The notes below the pieces were generated by a model. It saw only the letters and a program-made list of their open reading frames with translations, made no database searches and was not told the DNA's origin. A stretch of DNA of 64,000 nt from the NCBI GenBank assembly GCA_963667855.2, contig CAXXKI010000028.1, positions 115,295-179,294 on the forward strand, read 5' to 3'. This document shows positions 9,389 through 17,908 of the stretch, piece after piece. Numbering within the stretch: position 1 is the first letter of the stretch; each line of letters opens with the position of its first letter. The translations under genes and the position numbers were made by a program. The stretch comes from G963667855 sp963667855 (lineage in GTDB: Bacteria; Planctomycetota; Phycisphaerae; UBA1845).

Positions 9389-10774
9389 ATGGATGGTATG
9401 GACGACAAGAGGCTTGCTGAAGTTCTCAGCAATCAAAGCAAGATTTCGTTAATTCAATGGATTGTCGAGCAGGCTGGTAGTAATAGCGAGCTGCGACAGG
9501 CATTACTAGAATTCGTCGCACCGAAAGCCGATGTCGATCATTTGGTATCCGAACTTGGCAACGCAATCACCAGGGCGTGGGGAAAAAACAGATTTGATAA
9601 CCAGCAATGGAAACTTGCCGGTTATATTGCCGGGGATCTCCATTCAATATTAGCTGCTCTGGAGCAGCTTATCGAGCGTGGTTGTGTAATTGAAGCTGAA
9701 GATGTTTTATGCCAGGTTATCGATTCGGTTGAGGAAGGTATACTTGACGTAGACGATTCGTATGGGGAACTCACGACAGTAGGGCAATATGCCACATCAT
9801 TACGAGGTAAAGCGTGGGCAAAAACTGAACCTCGTGTTTCATCTGAACTTGCGAAGGTAGTTTTTTATGAAATCCAGAGCGATAACTACGGCATTCGCGA
9901 TTATATGATCCGCGATTTCGCTCCGGCACTTGGTCGCGACGGTTTGTTGGCTTTGAAAGCTCTGTGCGTGGATGAAATAAAATCCAGGCAGGTTGACGAA
10001 ACTAATGATGCGTGGGTGTTGCGGCGACTGTGGAGGCAACTCGCGGACGTGGCCGACGCCTTGGGGGATGTGGATATGTACATCGACATACGGCGTCAAT
10101 GCGATCAACTGGAGGAGTACGCTTATCCCATTGCCGAGCGGTTGTTTGATGTCGGTCGTGCAGATGAAGCGTTGGAATACCTTGATCGGGTAGGCGGTGA
10201 ACAGCAATATCGATGTTCCGGAAAGCTGGACAGTACAACACTGCGGTGTAATATTCTCCAGGCCCTCGGTCGCGACGATGAGGCTTGTGATACTTTATGG
10301 AACGAGTTTCTCAAGTATCCCAGTTCGAGAGTTCTTGAACGACTTCTGGCGATTACTCCCAAAAAAGAGCAGCAGAAGCTTTTGGAAAAGGCAATCACTG
10401 CGGTGGAGGCGTATGAGAATAAGCTAACGGCCGCATTGTTTCTTATGGAACACGACCGGATTGAACAGGCTGTTAGGATAATTACTCATAATCCGGAAGC
10501 TTTCGATGGCGGTTTTTACGGTGAGTTGCTGGAATTGGCCGAACCTTTAAGGGAAGAATATCCTGCTGCGGCATGGATACTGTACCGGGCGTTGCTGTTG
10601 GATATTCTCGAAAGGGGCCGATCCAAGGCCTACCACCACGCCGTAGACTACCTGAATATTACCAGTCAACTAGCGTCCCGAGCAGGTCTTGCAGCCGAAC
10701 AGCGTGAATTGATGGCCCACCTCCAGGAAAAACATGGCCGTAAATACTCCTTCTGGAATAGTGTTAACCATTGA
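9389..10774 (+). CDS. Alpha-helical repeat protein coupled to Fic gene
   Basis: No family is recognised with confidence. The 461-residue protein is almost wholly helical and acidic, with TPR-like stretches: residues 80-130 and repeated helix pairs between 210 and 400 containing ALEYLDRVGG, ALGRDDEACDTLW and EAYENKLTAALFLMEHDR-like segments. It has no signal peptide or membrane segment, so it is cytoplasmic. The start lies 4 bases after the Fic stop, implying a two-gene unit. It may act as a scaffold, inhibitor or target-recruiting partner of the Fic protein. This is inference. Confidence 0.6.
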   Translation: MDGMDDKRLAEVLSNQSKISLIQWIVEQAGSNSELRQALLEFVAPKADVDHLVSELGNAITRAWGKNRFDNQQWKLAGYIAGDLHSILAALEQLIERGCVIEAEDVLCQVIDSVEEGILDVDDSYGELTTVGQYATSLRGKAWAKTEPRVSSELAKVVFYEIQSDNYGIRDYMIRDFAPALGRDGLLALKALCVDEIKSRQVDETNDAWVLRRLWRQLADVADALGDVDMYIDIRRQCDQLEEYAYPIAERLFDVGRADEALEYLDRVGGEQQYRCSGKLDSTTLRCNILQALGRDDEACDTLWNEFLKYPSSRVLERLLAITPKKEQQKLLEKAITAVEAYENKLTAALFLMEHDRIEQAVRIITHNPEAFDGGFYGELLELAEPLREEYPAAAWILYRALLLDILERGRSKAYHHAVDYLNITSQLASRAGLAAEQRELMAHLQEKHGRKYSFWNSVNH

Positions 10775-11304
10775 CGGCACAGTTCTTTGTGGGAGCAGGA
10801 ACCGGTTTCTTGTAACTATTTTTCTTGGCTGGCAATCGCTTTACTGGTCGCCCATCAGGCATGTTATTGATAAGATATTATCGATTAATTCGCGATTGGC
10901 AGGGTGGTTTATGCGTGTTACGAAACTGGTATTGTACGGACTGCCGAGGTGCCCCGTGTTCTGGCTTAGCGGGTTAAAGCGATTCTCCTGCTTTGGGTTT
11001 TCCCGGGCTATGCTTGCCGGGCAGAGCGGACGTATCTACATTGAGTACTGCAACGCGTTTACGGATACGGGCTTGGAGTTGTCGTTGTTCGGGTTGCCTA
11101 CAAGCTCAGACTTATCGAACACACTGACAGTTCATTTGATCCGTTGCTTAGTGTTTTAGATAAAACCTGGTGCTTGAGTTAGTACTGGCCAAACGTATCG
11201 TTTACGATGATTTTTGTGTACTTCCTGTTGGATGTGTGTCTTTTAGCCAGAAGAGTTTTATCATCAGGTGATAGCACTTATCCCCAAACAGAGGAGATTG
11301 TTCC
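10775..11304. other. Gene-poor stretch inside the accessory region
   Basis: A 141-codon frame at 10734-11159 overlaps the end of the upstream gene. It has no ribosome binding site and no recognisable protein pattern, so it was not called. Apart from small AT-rich palindromic words near 10865-10885, I see nothing else here. The last 15 bases contain the GAGGAG (11291-11296) that serves the nuclease reading frame downstream. Confidence 0.5.
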
Positions 11305-12453
11305 ATCAAGAAACTAATCCAAACAATTGAGCAAATTCGGCAAAATATACCGAAGTATCGGCGACATTCTCTCAAGGAGACGCCAACTCGTACTATCGTG
11401 ATTGACCGTTTGCTTGACGCGATGGGCTGGGATATACGAGATCCGGACGAAGTTCAGCTGGAGTACCCGACAGTCGACGGAAAGTTTGTGGACTATGCGC
11501 TGAAGTTGAACAAGAAGGCGACATTACTTATAGAGGCAAAAGCACTTGATGATCCGTTGTTGGATGTGAAAGCGATTACTCAGGTGGCTGGTTACTCGGC
11601 TAATGATGGCATAGTATGGTGTATTCTCACAAACGGTCTTAAATGGCGAATATACCGGAGCGTGGAAAAATGTTCGGCTCCAGAAAAGCTGATGTTTGAG
11701 GTTTGTCTAGATCCAGACGAAAGCGAGGGTATGACGATTCAGCAAATCGCCAGGCAGATGTGGCGTTTTTCTCCGGAAGAGCTGGCTAAAGGTACGCTGG
11801 ATACTTTAGGGGAACAGACCTTCACGGATGGTAAGGTTCGCAAGGCGCTCCAGAAACTGATAATTGCTCCACCGCGTTCTCTGCTTAATCTCCTTAGTAA
11901 AACTGTCGATGGCGACAACCTTACTATAAAACAAATCAGGAACAGTCTGACAAGAATCGCAAGCGATGCAACGTTCCTTGAGAGTCCCGCGGTTCCTGCG
12001 GAAACAGTGGCGACGGCTTTTATGGAAGAACAACGCGTTGCGAACGTCACCAAGAAAAGTCGGCAGGGTGAGAAGAACAAGAAAACGAAGTCGTCCGTTA
12101 CTGAGGAGCATCATGTAACCGATAAACCTAGAGAGATTGTTCAGCTCTATCGTGCGCTCGACCGGATATGCTTCAGTTTTTCGTCGGGTAATGTGGTGAA
12201 GCGATACATGGCAAAATCTATTAATTACGAAATAAACAAGAGCTGCTTCTGTAGTGTTCACCTTCGCAGAAGTGGTCTTCGTGTTTGGTTACGACCAAAG
12301 TACAAAGAAATAGCTCAACCTCCAACCTTTGCCAGAGATGTTGCAAGTGTCGGTCACTGGGGAGTTGGCGATTTAGAACTGCGAATCTGTACACGATCCG
12401 AATTGGATGAATCCGCACCGCTAATTCGTAAATCCTTCGAGTCCCGGAAGTGA
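11305..12453 (+). CDS. HSDR_N-type nuclease domain fused to DUF5655; no standard start codon
   Basis: The N-terminal domain resembles the type I restriction R-subunit nuclease: a D63...E77-x-K79 PD-(D/E)xK pattern (KFVDYAL, then LLIEAKAL) after QIRQNIPKYRRHSL and DRLLDAMGWDIRDPDEV. The C-terminal 90 residues (RSGLRVWLRPK, DVASVGHWGVGDLELRI, LIRKSFES) look like DUF5655. Coding similarity runs upstream of the GTG at 11398 back to about 11308. The frame is open from 11275, yet contains no ATG, GTG or TTG before 11398. An ATC at 11305 is placed correctly after GAGGAG (11291-11296), so either AUC initiation or a lost ATG is implied. It has no helicase and no methylase partner. A defence role is inferred. 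Confidence 0.7.
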   Translation: MKKLIQTIEQIRQNIPKYRRHSLKETPTRTIVIDRLLDAMGWDIRDPDEVQLEYPTVDGKFVDYALKLNKKATLLIEAKALDDPLLDVKAITQVAGYSANDGIVWCILTNGLKWRIYRSVEKCSAPEKLMFEVCLDPDESEGMTIQQIARQMWRFSPEELAKGTLDTLGEQTFTDGKVRKALQKLIIAPPRSLLNLLSKTVDGDNLTIKQIRNSLTRIASDATFLESPAVPAETVATAFMEEQRVANVTKKSRQGEKNKKTKSSVTEEHHVTDKPREIVQLYRALDRICFSFSSGNVVKRYMAKSINYEINKSCFCSVHLRRSGLRVWLRPKYKEIAQPPTFARDVASVGHWGVGDLELRICTRSELDESAPLIRKSFESRK

Positions 12454-12471
12454 TTTTCGTCTGGGATAGTT

Positions 12472-13089
12472 ATGGCACGTGCCAGCGTTGCTCCACAGAT
12501 TGCCCAGCGGATCATGCGGCACTCAGACTATCGAACGACTCAGAAGCATTACACTATTCTGGGGCTTTCGGATACATCGAAAGCAATCGATCAGCTACCG
12601 AAGATTGGGGCGACCGAACGCCGGGCAGCAACTGGAACTTGTGACGTTCAGCCGGTTCCAATGGAGGCCACAGAAGCCAATTCCAAACACCAGCAGTATC
12701 CCCAGCAGTTGAGGCGCGAAACAGTGCAATCCAGTGCGGCATCGTGCTTTGACGGGGGTGCGAAAACACAATCCACCGGCAGCGGTAAAACCCTGCAAAA
12801 CAAGGGGAAAAGCGGCCAGATGCGACCACATGCGAAGGGATGCGAAAAAGCGGGCGAACGGGTTCGAACCGTCAACATTCAGCTTGGAAGGCGGACAAGC
12901 CAGTTTGTAACCGACTGTCAACACAAGAGTTGTGAAACGGAAACCGACACCCCCGCCAATAGTCCCAACAGTTTGCTGGAAACCGTAGCCTCTGATTCTG
13001 ATTTGCAACGAATTAGCGAAGCCTGGAAAACACTGCCCGATTCACTCAGGACCGCTGTTCTGGCAATCATTCAGAGCCATACCGACTGA
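12472..13089 (+). pseudogene. Tyrosine integrase C-terminal remnant running through an att site
   Basis: The first 45 codons match the end of a tyrosine recombinase catalytic domain (APQIAQRIMRHSDYRTTQKHY), with the last His and the nucleophile Tyr. The Arg I, Lys and HxxR parts are absent, so it cannot recombine by itself. The frame continues through the 48-bp tRNA-Gly repeat, translated as AGERVRTVNIQLGR, and ends in ISEAWKTLPDSLRTAVLAII, a tail I have seen on planctomycete integrases. It follows the nuclease stop in the same frame by 18 bases. This suggests the nuclease gene was joined to the integrase 3' end by a deletion. Confidence 0.75.
12845..12892. other. Left att site: 48-bp direct repeat of tRNA-Gly 3' end
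   Basis: These 48 bases are identical to 18642-18689, which covers the 3' half of the tRNA-Gly gene (T arm, variable region, anticodon stem 3' side and loop). Here the match stops after GGAAGGC, so the tRNA is not complete. Such a duplication is the normal product of site-specific integration into a tRNA 3' end. The enclosed DNA, 12893-18641, would be the integrated element. Confidence 0.85.
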
Positions 13090-13157
13090 CGTGAAGTATG
13101 GAGTCTGGAAAGTGTTGTCTTATTGGTAAGCCAACTGAACAGGTTGATCGTTGCGGC

Positions 13158-13457
13158 CTACTGGCCGTAGTCTCGTTCTGCGACAGCCAAAGCACAAGAG
13201 ACGAATTCGGGGCTGTAGTTGTATTGTTGGCTTGCGAATATCGCATCTCGGCATTCCTTGTAGGTGGCGTTACTGTCAATGCATACGGATTGAATCGCCA
13301 TCTCTGCTATTGCCAAACCTTCTGCACTTGAGCAGAGTACTTCGGTATGGGAAGTCGTGGTCGGTATACTATTACAACCATGAATACCTAAAAGGCACGT
13401 GATCGAGACAGCGAGTTGAATAATCCGTAGACCTGATTTAATCCATATCTCTTTCAT
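13158..13457 (-). CDS. Small putative lipoprotein
   Basis: A 99-residue protein with an export signal: basic start (MKEIWIKSGLR), a hydrophobic run and a lipobox-like IHGC, giving a predicted mature start at Cys about 28. The mature part has five more Cys. The start at 13457 is chosen over the Met five codons upstream because GGAGG lies 8 bases before it. No family is recognised. It lies inside the tRNA-Gly element, upstream of a run of nine C. Confidence 0.5.
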   Translation of the reverse strand: MKEIWIKSGLRIIQLAVSITCLLGIHGCNSIPTTTSHTEVLCSSAEGLAIAEMAIQSVCIDSNATYKECRDAIFASQQYNYSPEFVSCALAVAERDYGQ

Positions 13458-13568
13458 TGCAGTTGCCTCCATATTCTTCCATTGAATTGCCCGATTTCGT
13501 ACAGGAGTTTCTAAACGAATACGATATGCCGCTTATCGTAGCGACTTAGCTTAGATTTTCCTACATTG

Positions 13569-13577
13569 CCCCCCCCC
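13569..13577. repeat. Run of nine C upstream of the small lipoprotein gene
   Basis: A homopolymer of nine C (nine G on the coding strand of the lipoprotein) lies about 112 bp upstream of the start at 13457, with a second run of five C nearby. Such tracts are prone to slippage, which can switch promoters. It could equally be neutral. Nothing else is seen in 13458-13701. Confidence 0.4.
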
Positions 13578-13701
13578 ACTGGCCCCCTGGAGCGTTTCTT
13601 GAATGGTTAAGAAAGGCTACCCCCATTCCGAAAATCTCGTGAAAAACGGGGGTGTTGCCGTCTGTTCCTGATCCTGTGTATCCGGTTGCTTGCCCACGGC
13701 G

Positions 13702-14859
13702 TTAAACTGCCAGGTGTGGCCTACGTTTTCTATTTGTTAACATTACCGCACCCACAACCAGAATCGAGAGCGTATTGGGTTCTGGTATATGGGCTATCCA
13801 TCCTTCCTGAAAACCTTGAGGATTAGTGCCAACCCCCGCTATCGTAAGCCCGTCTGCAGAGATACTTCTTGCACACAAGGCCGTCCACCCGGTTATATCC
13901 AGCCCGTAATCGTTGGCCATGATATCGTTCAGGTTTCGCATACCGTTGGTTTCATCCCAGATGAACGCTTCAAAACCGGATTCTGTAAACCCGCTACCAA
14001 CTATAATCGAACCGTCTGGAGTCATGCCGAATGGGGTACTTTCGACAACGCCTCCCGGCAAGTCTCCCAAGCCAACCATTACGCCGTCTTTCCAGCGGTA
14101 AGCTTCGTCAAGTTCTTCTCCCCTTTGAGCTTGACCGATTACGACCGAACCGTCGGCGGATACGTTTAAAGCGATGCTCCGAAAGCCACCCCCCGGCAAG
14201 TCGCCTAAACCTGTCATTACACCGTTTTCCCAGCGAAAAGCTTCTGTGCCGTTTTCGGATTCTCCTGTTCCGACAATTACGGAACCATCTTCTGAGGCTG
14301 CCCAGGCAAGGCTCCTGAATCCGCCACCTTCCAAGTCACCCAACCCAACCATTCCAGTTTCTTGTGTCCATTTGAAAGCCTGTAATCCAGAGGCAGATTC
14401 GCTGTCTCCAACGATCACAGTACCGTCATAGGAGGTTCCCATAGCTCGGCTGTAGTAGTCCCCACCCGGTAAATCACCCAATCCTTGCATACCTCCCCAT
14501 TGAGTCCATCGGGCTGCTTCGTATCCAAGTTCATGGTGACCACGACCCACAACAACGGAACCATCGGCTGACATGTTGAACGCTGCACTATCCAGGGCTC
14601 CGCCAGGAAAATCGCCCATACCATTTATTACACCGTTTTCCCAACGGAATGCTTCGGTTCCTGATCCTGAACTGCTGTAGCCCACAACGATCGTTCCATC
14701 AGCGGAAATCGAACGGGGACCGTAAGCTATACTGCTGAAATTCAGGCCACCGGGAAGATCACCCAACCCCGTAAAAAACGGTGTACCTCCGAAAGCCAAT
14801 GAAGCCGAACCTAGAACGAAAACAACGATTGTTAGCTGCACAATCTTTGAAAAATCCAT
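13702..14859 (-). CDS. HAF-repeat exported protein with PEP-CTERM-like tail
   Basis: The protein (385 aa) has a signal peptide (MDFSKIV start, cleaved near LAFGG) and about six tandem units of 45-48 residues. Each contains LGDLPGG followed by SADGSVVVG and EAFRWENG, the pattern of HAF-type extracellular repeats that form a propeller-like fold. The end, IPEPNTLSILVVGAVMLTNRKRR, is a PEP-CTERM sorting signal: PEP, a hydrophobic helix and basic residues. Such proteins are exported and processed by an exosortase. The Met at 14859 starts the signal peptide and is preferred to the longer frame. Its biological role is unknown. Confidence 0.85.
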   Translation of the reverse strand: MDFSKIVQLTIVVFVLGSASLAFGGTPFFTGLGDLPGGLNFSSIAYGPRSISADGTIVVGYSSSGSGTEAFRWENGVINGMGDFPGGALDSAAFNMSADGSVVVGRGHHELGYEAARWTQWGGMQGLGDLPGGDYYSRAMGTSYDGTVIVGDSESASGLQAFKWTQETGMVGLGDLEGGGFRSLAWAASEDGSVIVGTGESENGTEAFRWENGVMTGLGDLPGGGFRSIALNVSADGSVVIGQAQRGEELDEAYRWKDGVMVGLGDLPGGVVESTPFGMTPDGSIIVGSGFTESGFEAFIWDETNGMRNLNDIMANDYGLDITGWTALCARSISADGLTIAGVGTNPQGFQEGWIAHIPEPNTLSILVVGAVMLTNRKRRPHLAV

Positions 14860-15507
14860 ATCTTTTCTTTCTCTTCTGGAGATGAGAATGGCAACATTTT
14901 TACTGGTATCGTTGCCCAATAATGAAAAAGAGAGCCCGCTTTTCAGCGTCTCTCTCAATCCAATTGCCCGATTATCTGGTAACGGCGATCTCCCGGTACG
15001 CCGTACCTGTGTATTACTACCGTACCAAAAACAGGTATTACCTTTCTATCGGTAATTATCCGGGGTTGTGTTCAGCGGAGATGTAGCTCAAGTACGGATC
15101 ACTTGCCGAAATCCACTTCTCTATTGGAATTAACGCTGCGTAACTGTAAAGTAAACGACGGACCGGGGTTACAGATAGCCCCACGTACTACTTACAACGG
15201 AGAATAGTAATAAACCGCCGGTGGGCGGGATTGACATTCTGAAAGACGCGTGAGCGTCAAGTAACTGCCTCCCGAAAAACCGCCAATCTGAGCTTTCGGG
15301 CTCTTAAACAGTAGAGGTAGCACTTGAGCCACGCCCCAATACGGGGCGTTGGCCATGTGTTGTTCTACTGTCCCCCTTGGCGGGGGTTTCGGGAGCGGCC
15401 TTGGTTCAACGCTCCTTTTTTCTATGAAAACGACACAACAACCGGAAAAAAGTGTGCGGAATCATCCCAAGGGACCGAGATTCACTTTAGATCATCGGAG
15501 AAAATCA
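14860..15507. other. Intergenic region between divergent exported-protein genes
   Basis: No gene was found. Two GC hairpins lie near its right end: GCCCC/GGGGC with loop AATAC around 15334-15348, and CCCCC/GGGGG with a short TTGGC loop around 15372-15386. Neither has a T-tract. I could not match them to a known riboswitch. Confidence 0.45.
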
Positions 15508-16179
15508 ATGTACCTTCGCACTATCTGTATCTTGGCAGTTTTTTGCTGCGGTTGTTCCGATAGTAAAAAACGCGATTATCAAAACCCGAAAATCACAGAA
15601 GATTCGGCCGAAAGTGTCACCCGACCCACAGCATCTCGAAAAGATGAACTTAAACTGCCGACTCAAGATCAATTGCACGGCGTTGCTCGGCACATTGTTT
15701 TTAACCATGTGCAAGGTGAGGGAATGCGAGCAGATTGGATTAAATGGCATCACCCATTCAGGGCGTGCGATCAAGAACCGGCATGCGTAATTCTGGATAA
15801 ATCATCTTACCGTTTAACAGGTAGTTTTGAATTAGCCTTACCGGAAGGAGAGTTGTGGTGTTACACAGTGGACGTTGATTGGCCAAGCACCGAGCCAACC
15901 GATTGCACCTATTCAAACCTGACTATTCGTAATTGGGGATGGCGTGAATGGGATGTTGATTTCCAGGAAATCTTCGACGAAGGTGTGGCTGGAATGAATA
16001 AAGCCTTAGAGGGGACCGGGTTGGAGAACTCAAAGTTTGTTGCTGAAAGAGTTTCCGAAAATATCCTTAGAAACCTGCCTCCCGATATTTTTCTAGCACG
16101 TGATGTGAACGGTTATTGCGTTTCAACTCTCAATAGCGAAATGACCGACAATGTTGAAGAAAATAAACTGCATGAATAG
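15508..16179 (+). CDS. Putative lipoprotein, uncharacterised
   Basis: A 223-residue protein starting MYLRTICILAVFCCGC, a short lipoprotein signal with a lipobox ending at Cys 16, followed by a polar linker. The start at 15508 has GGAG 10 bases upstream. The longer frame from 15349 adds 53 residues with no coding character. The mature domain has conserved-looking Trp and Cys residues (WCYTVDVDWP, NWGWREWDVDFQEIF), but no family was recognised. It is 37 bp upstream of the broken HAF gene and may be co-transcribed with it. Confidence 0.6.
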   Translation: MYLRTICILAVFCCGCSDSKKRDYQNPKITEDSAESVTRPTASRKDELKLPTQDQLHGVARHIVFNHVQGEGMRADWIKWHHPFRACDQEPACVILDKSSYRLTGSFELALPEGELWCYTVDVDWPSTEPTDCTYSNLTIRNWGWREWDVDFQEIFDEGVAGMNKALEGTGLENSKFVAERVSENILRNLPPDIFLARDVNGYCVSTLNSEMTDNVEENKLHE

Positions 16180-16216
16180 GGAATAGTAAATCTCATTTCT
16201 TATGGAGTGATCTGAT

Positions 16217-17259
16217 ATGCTCAAACGAATTGTAGCACTTGGATCGTTGGTATTAACCCTATCAATCTCAACATCAGCTCTAGGAAACACTCCTCAATAC
16301 ACAATCGTTGACCTTGGAAACGCGTATTATTCCCAAGCTTTTGGGATTAATAACCAAGGCCAGGTTGTTGGGACCAAGACAACCGCGTTCAACGGGCACT
16401 GGAACGCGTTTGTGTGGGAGAACGGGGTAATGACTGACCTGGGGAGAGGGGCGGCTTATGCCGTGAACAATGGTGGGGTTGTAGTTGGACAATCCGAAAA
16501 TGTGGCAGCTAGGTGGGATAGCGGAGTACGGACAAATCTTGGTTCACTTGTTCAGGACGGTTGGAGTACCGCCTTTGCCATTAACGATTCGGGTGTTATT
16601 GCTGGACGGTCCCACTGGGATGGAGGTGACCAACAACACCCTTGGCATGCGTGTACATGGCCAAGCGGATTAGCGACGGACTTGGGAACATTCGATTACA
16701 ACAACAGATACCAGAGTGAGGCTTGGGGTATAACGCCACAAGGCGACGTCGTGGGGTGGGCACAAGATACTATGGCGGAGGAGCATTCTGCCATATGGAC
16801 AAGTGGTAGCCCATCGAAACTCAGAGGAGATAGCTGTAATCGGGCATATAATATGAACAGCTCAGGGCAATTCGTGGGAGTATCTTGGGGGGGGCACAAC
16901 ACGCATTCATCCAGGATGGGAGCACTGAAATCAGACTGCAGTTTCCTTCGAATGTATATGCGTGGCCGCGTGCAATAAACGAAGTGGGGCAGGTAGTTGG
17001 GTGGACGGGCGATCAGGCTTCGGGAGCTTACGCAAATCGTCCATTCTTGTGGAGTAACGGCGTGTTGTATGATGACCTTAATTCCTTGCTTCCACCAGGA
17101 GCCGGATGGACGTTGTGTGAGGCTTGGGATATCAACGATGATGGTTGGATAGTGGGTTGGGGACAACGAGACGGATATACGCGGGCGTTTCTTCTAATCC
17201 CGGAGCCGAGTAGTTTATTGTTGTTGATTCTCGGCGGACTTGTTTTAGTTCGGCGGTAG
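16217..17259 (+). pseudogene. HAF-repeat PEP-CTERM protein, frameshifted in a G8 tract
   Basis: Two overlapping frames make one protein. 16217-16894 gives a signal peptide and HAF-like units (INNQGQVVGTKT, NAFVWENGVMTDLGRG). The frame from 16885 to 17259 gives the last units and a PEP-CTERM tail (IPEPSSLLLLILGGLVLVRR). The switch falls in a run of eight G at 16887-16894. Nine G would restore VGVSWGGAQHAFIQDG and a 347-residue protein. The break is an assembly error, a real mutation or phase variation. A GGAG precedes the ATG. It is the second HAF protein within the tRNA-Gly element. Confidence 0.8.
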
Positions 17260-17398
17260 TGACTCTAATTTTGAGGTGTGTGATGTTTTCGTGAGTGCCG
17301 GTTTTGTTGGTTTTGTAGACCGTAGGCGGACGTGTTTTAATACCCAGCGAAAAGGCGAGCGTGTGCAAGCCTTTAGGTAATAAACACTTACCTTCTCG

Positions 17399-17430
17399 AC
17401 AACTATTCCGGTCGTGACTAGAATAGTTGT
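17399..17430. promoter_or_regulatory. Perfect palindrome abutting a regulator start codon
   Basis: ACAACTATTC at 17399-17408 is exactly complementary to GAATAGTTGT at 17421-17430, with a 12-base spacer, and the next base is the ATG of the small DNA-binding-like gene. It could be an autoregulatory operator or, in RNA, a hairpin that hides the start. No ribosome binding site is visible outside it. Confidence 0.6.
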
Positions 17431-17814
17431 ATGAGTGATTCACCTAAGAAACGAGCGGGCAGGCCACCGGGACGGCAGCACGATGCTGAGTTGCGGGTCA
17501 GGATTCCCGGTCCATCTCTCCAGGCTTTAAAGGAGATTTCACGCCGGATTGACTTGAGTGTTTCGGAGTTAGTCAGAATGGCGATTTCCAGGGGAGTCGT
17601 TGAAAAGATGCCCGGTTTCTTGGAGACCTGGAAAGACAGCAGTTTGAAGGCCCGTAAGAGGTTTCGAGCTTATGAAATGCTCAAGCTGATGCAAATCTTC
17701 ATTACGTTTAACGGCCCGACAGGGTTGGACGTAGCCCGTCGAAAAGAAGCCGGGGAACTGGAAGATTTCGAATTGTCGTATGGTGTGATGTCCAAAAAGC
17801 AAATCAAGGTCTGA
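17431..17814 (+). CDS. Small ribbon-helix-helix-like DNA-binding protein
   Basis: A 127-residue protein. The N-terminus is a basic arm (KKRAGRPPGRQ), then LRVRIPGPSLQALKEISRRIDLSVSELVRMAISRG, with the strand-helix-turn-helix spacing of RHH (CopG/Arc-like) regulators. The C-terminal half is helical and unassigned. It starts directly after a perfect 10-bp palindrome and is 94 bp upstream of the integrase fragment. It may control the element's excision or its own expression. RHH assignment is from pattern only. Confidence 0.6.
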   Translation: MSDSPKKRAGRPPGRQHDAELRVRIPGPSLQALKEISRRIDLSVSELVRMAISRGVVEKMPGFLETWKDSSLKARKRFRAYEMLKLMQIFITFNGPTGLDVARRKEAGELEDFELSYGVMSKKQIKV

Positions 17815-17908
17815 CTGCTAACCGTTTCGTATTGAAACCGTTATCGAAATCGCAAAAACCACTGTATATAAACACAGGAAAGAACCCTCATCGTATAATC
17901 GTTAGAGC

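Noticed and set aside
10734..11159. 141-codon frame after the helical-repeat gene
   Set aside because: Overlaps the real gene end, no ribosome site, no recognisable sequence pattern.
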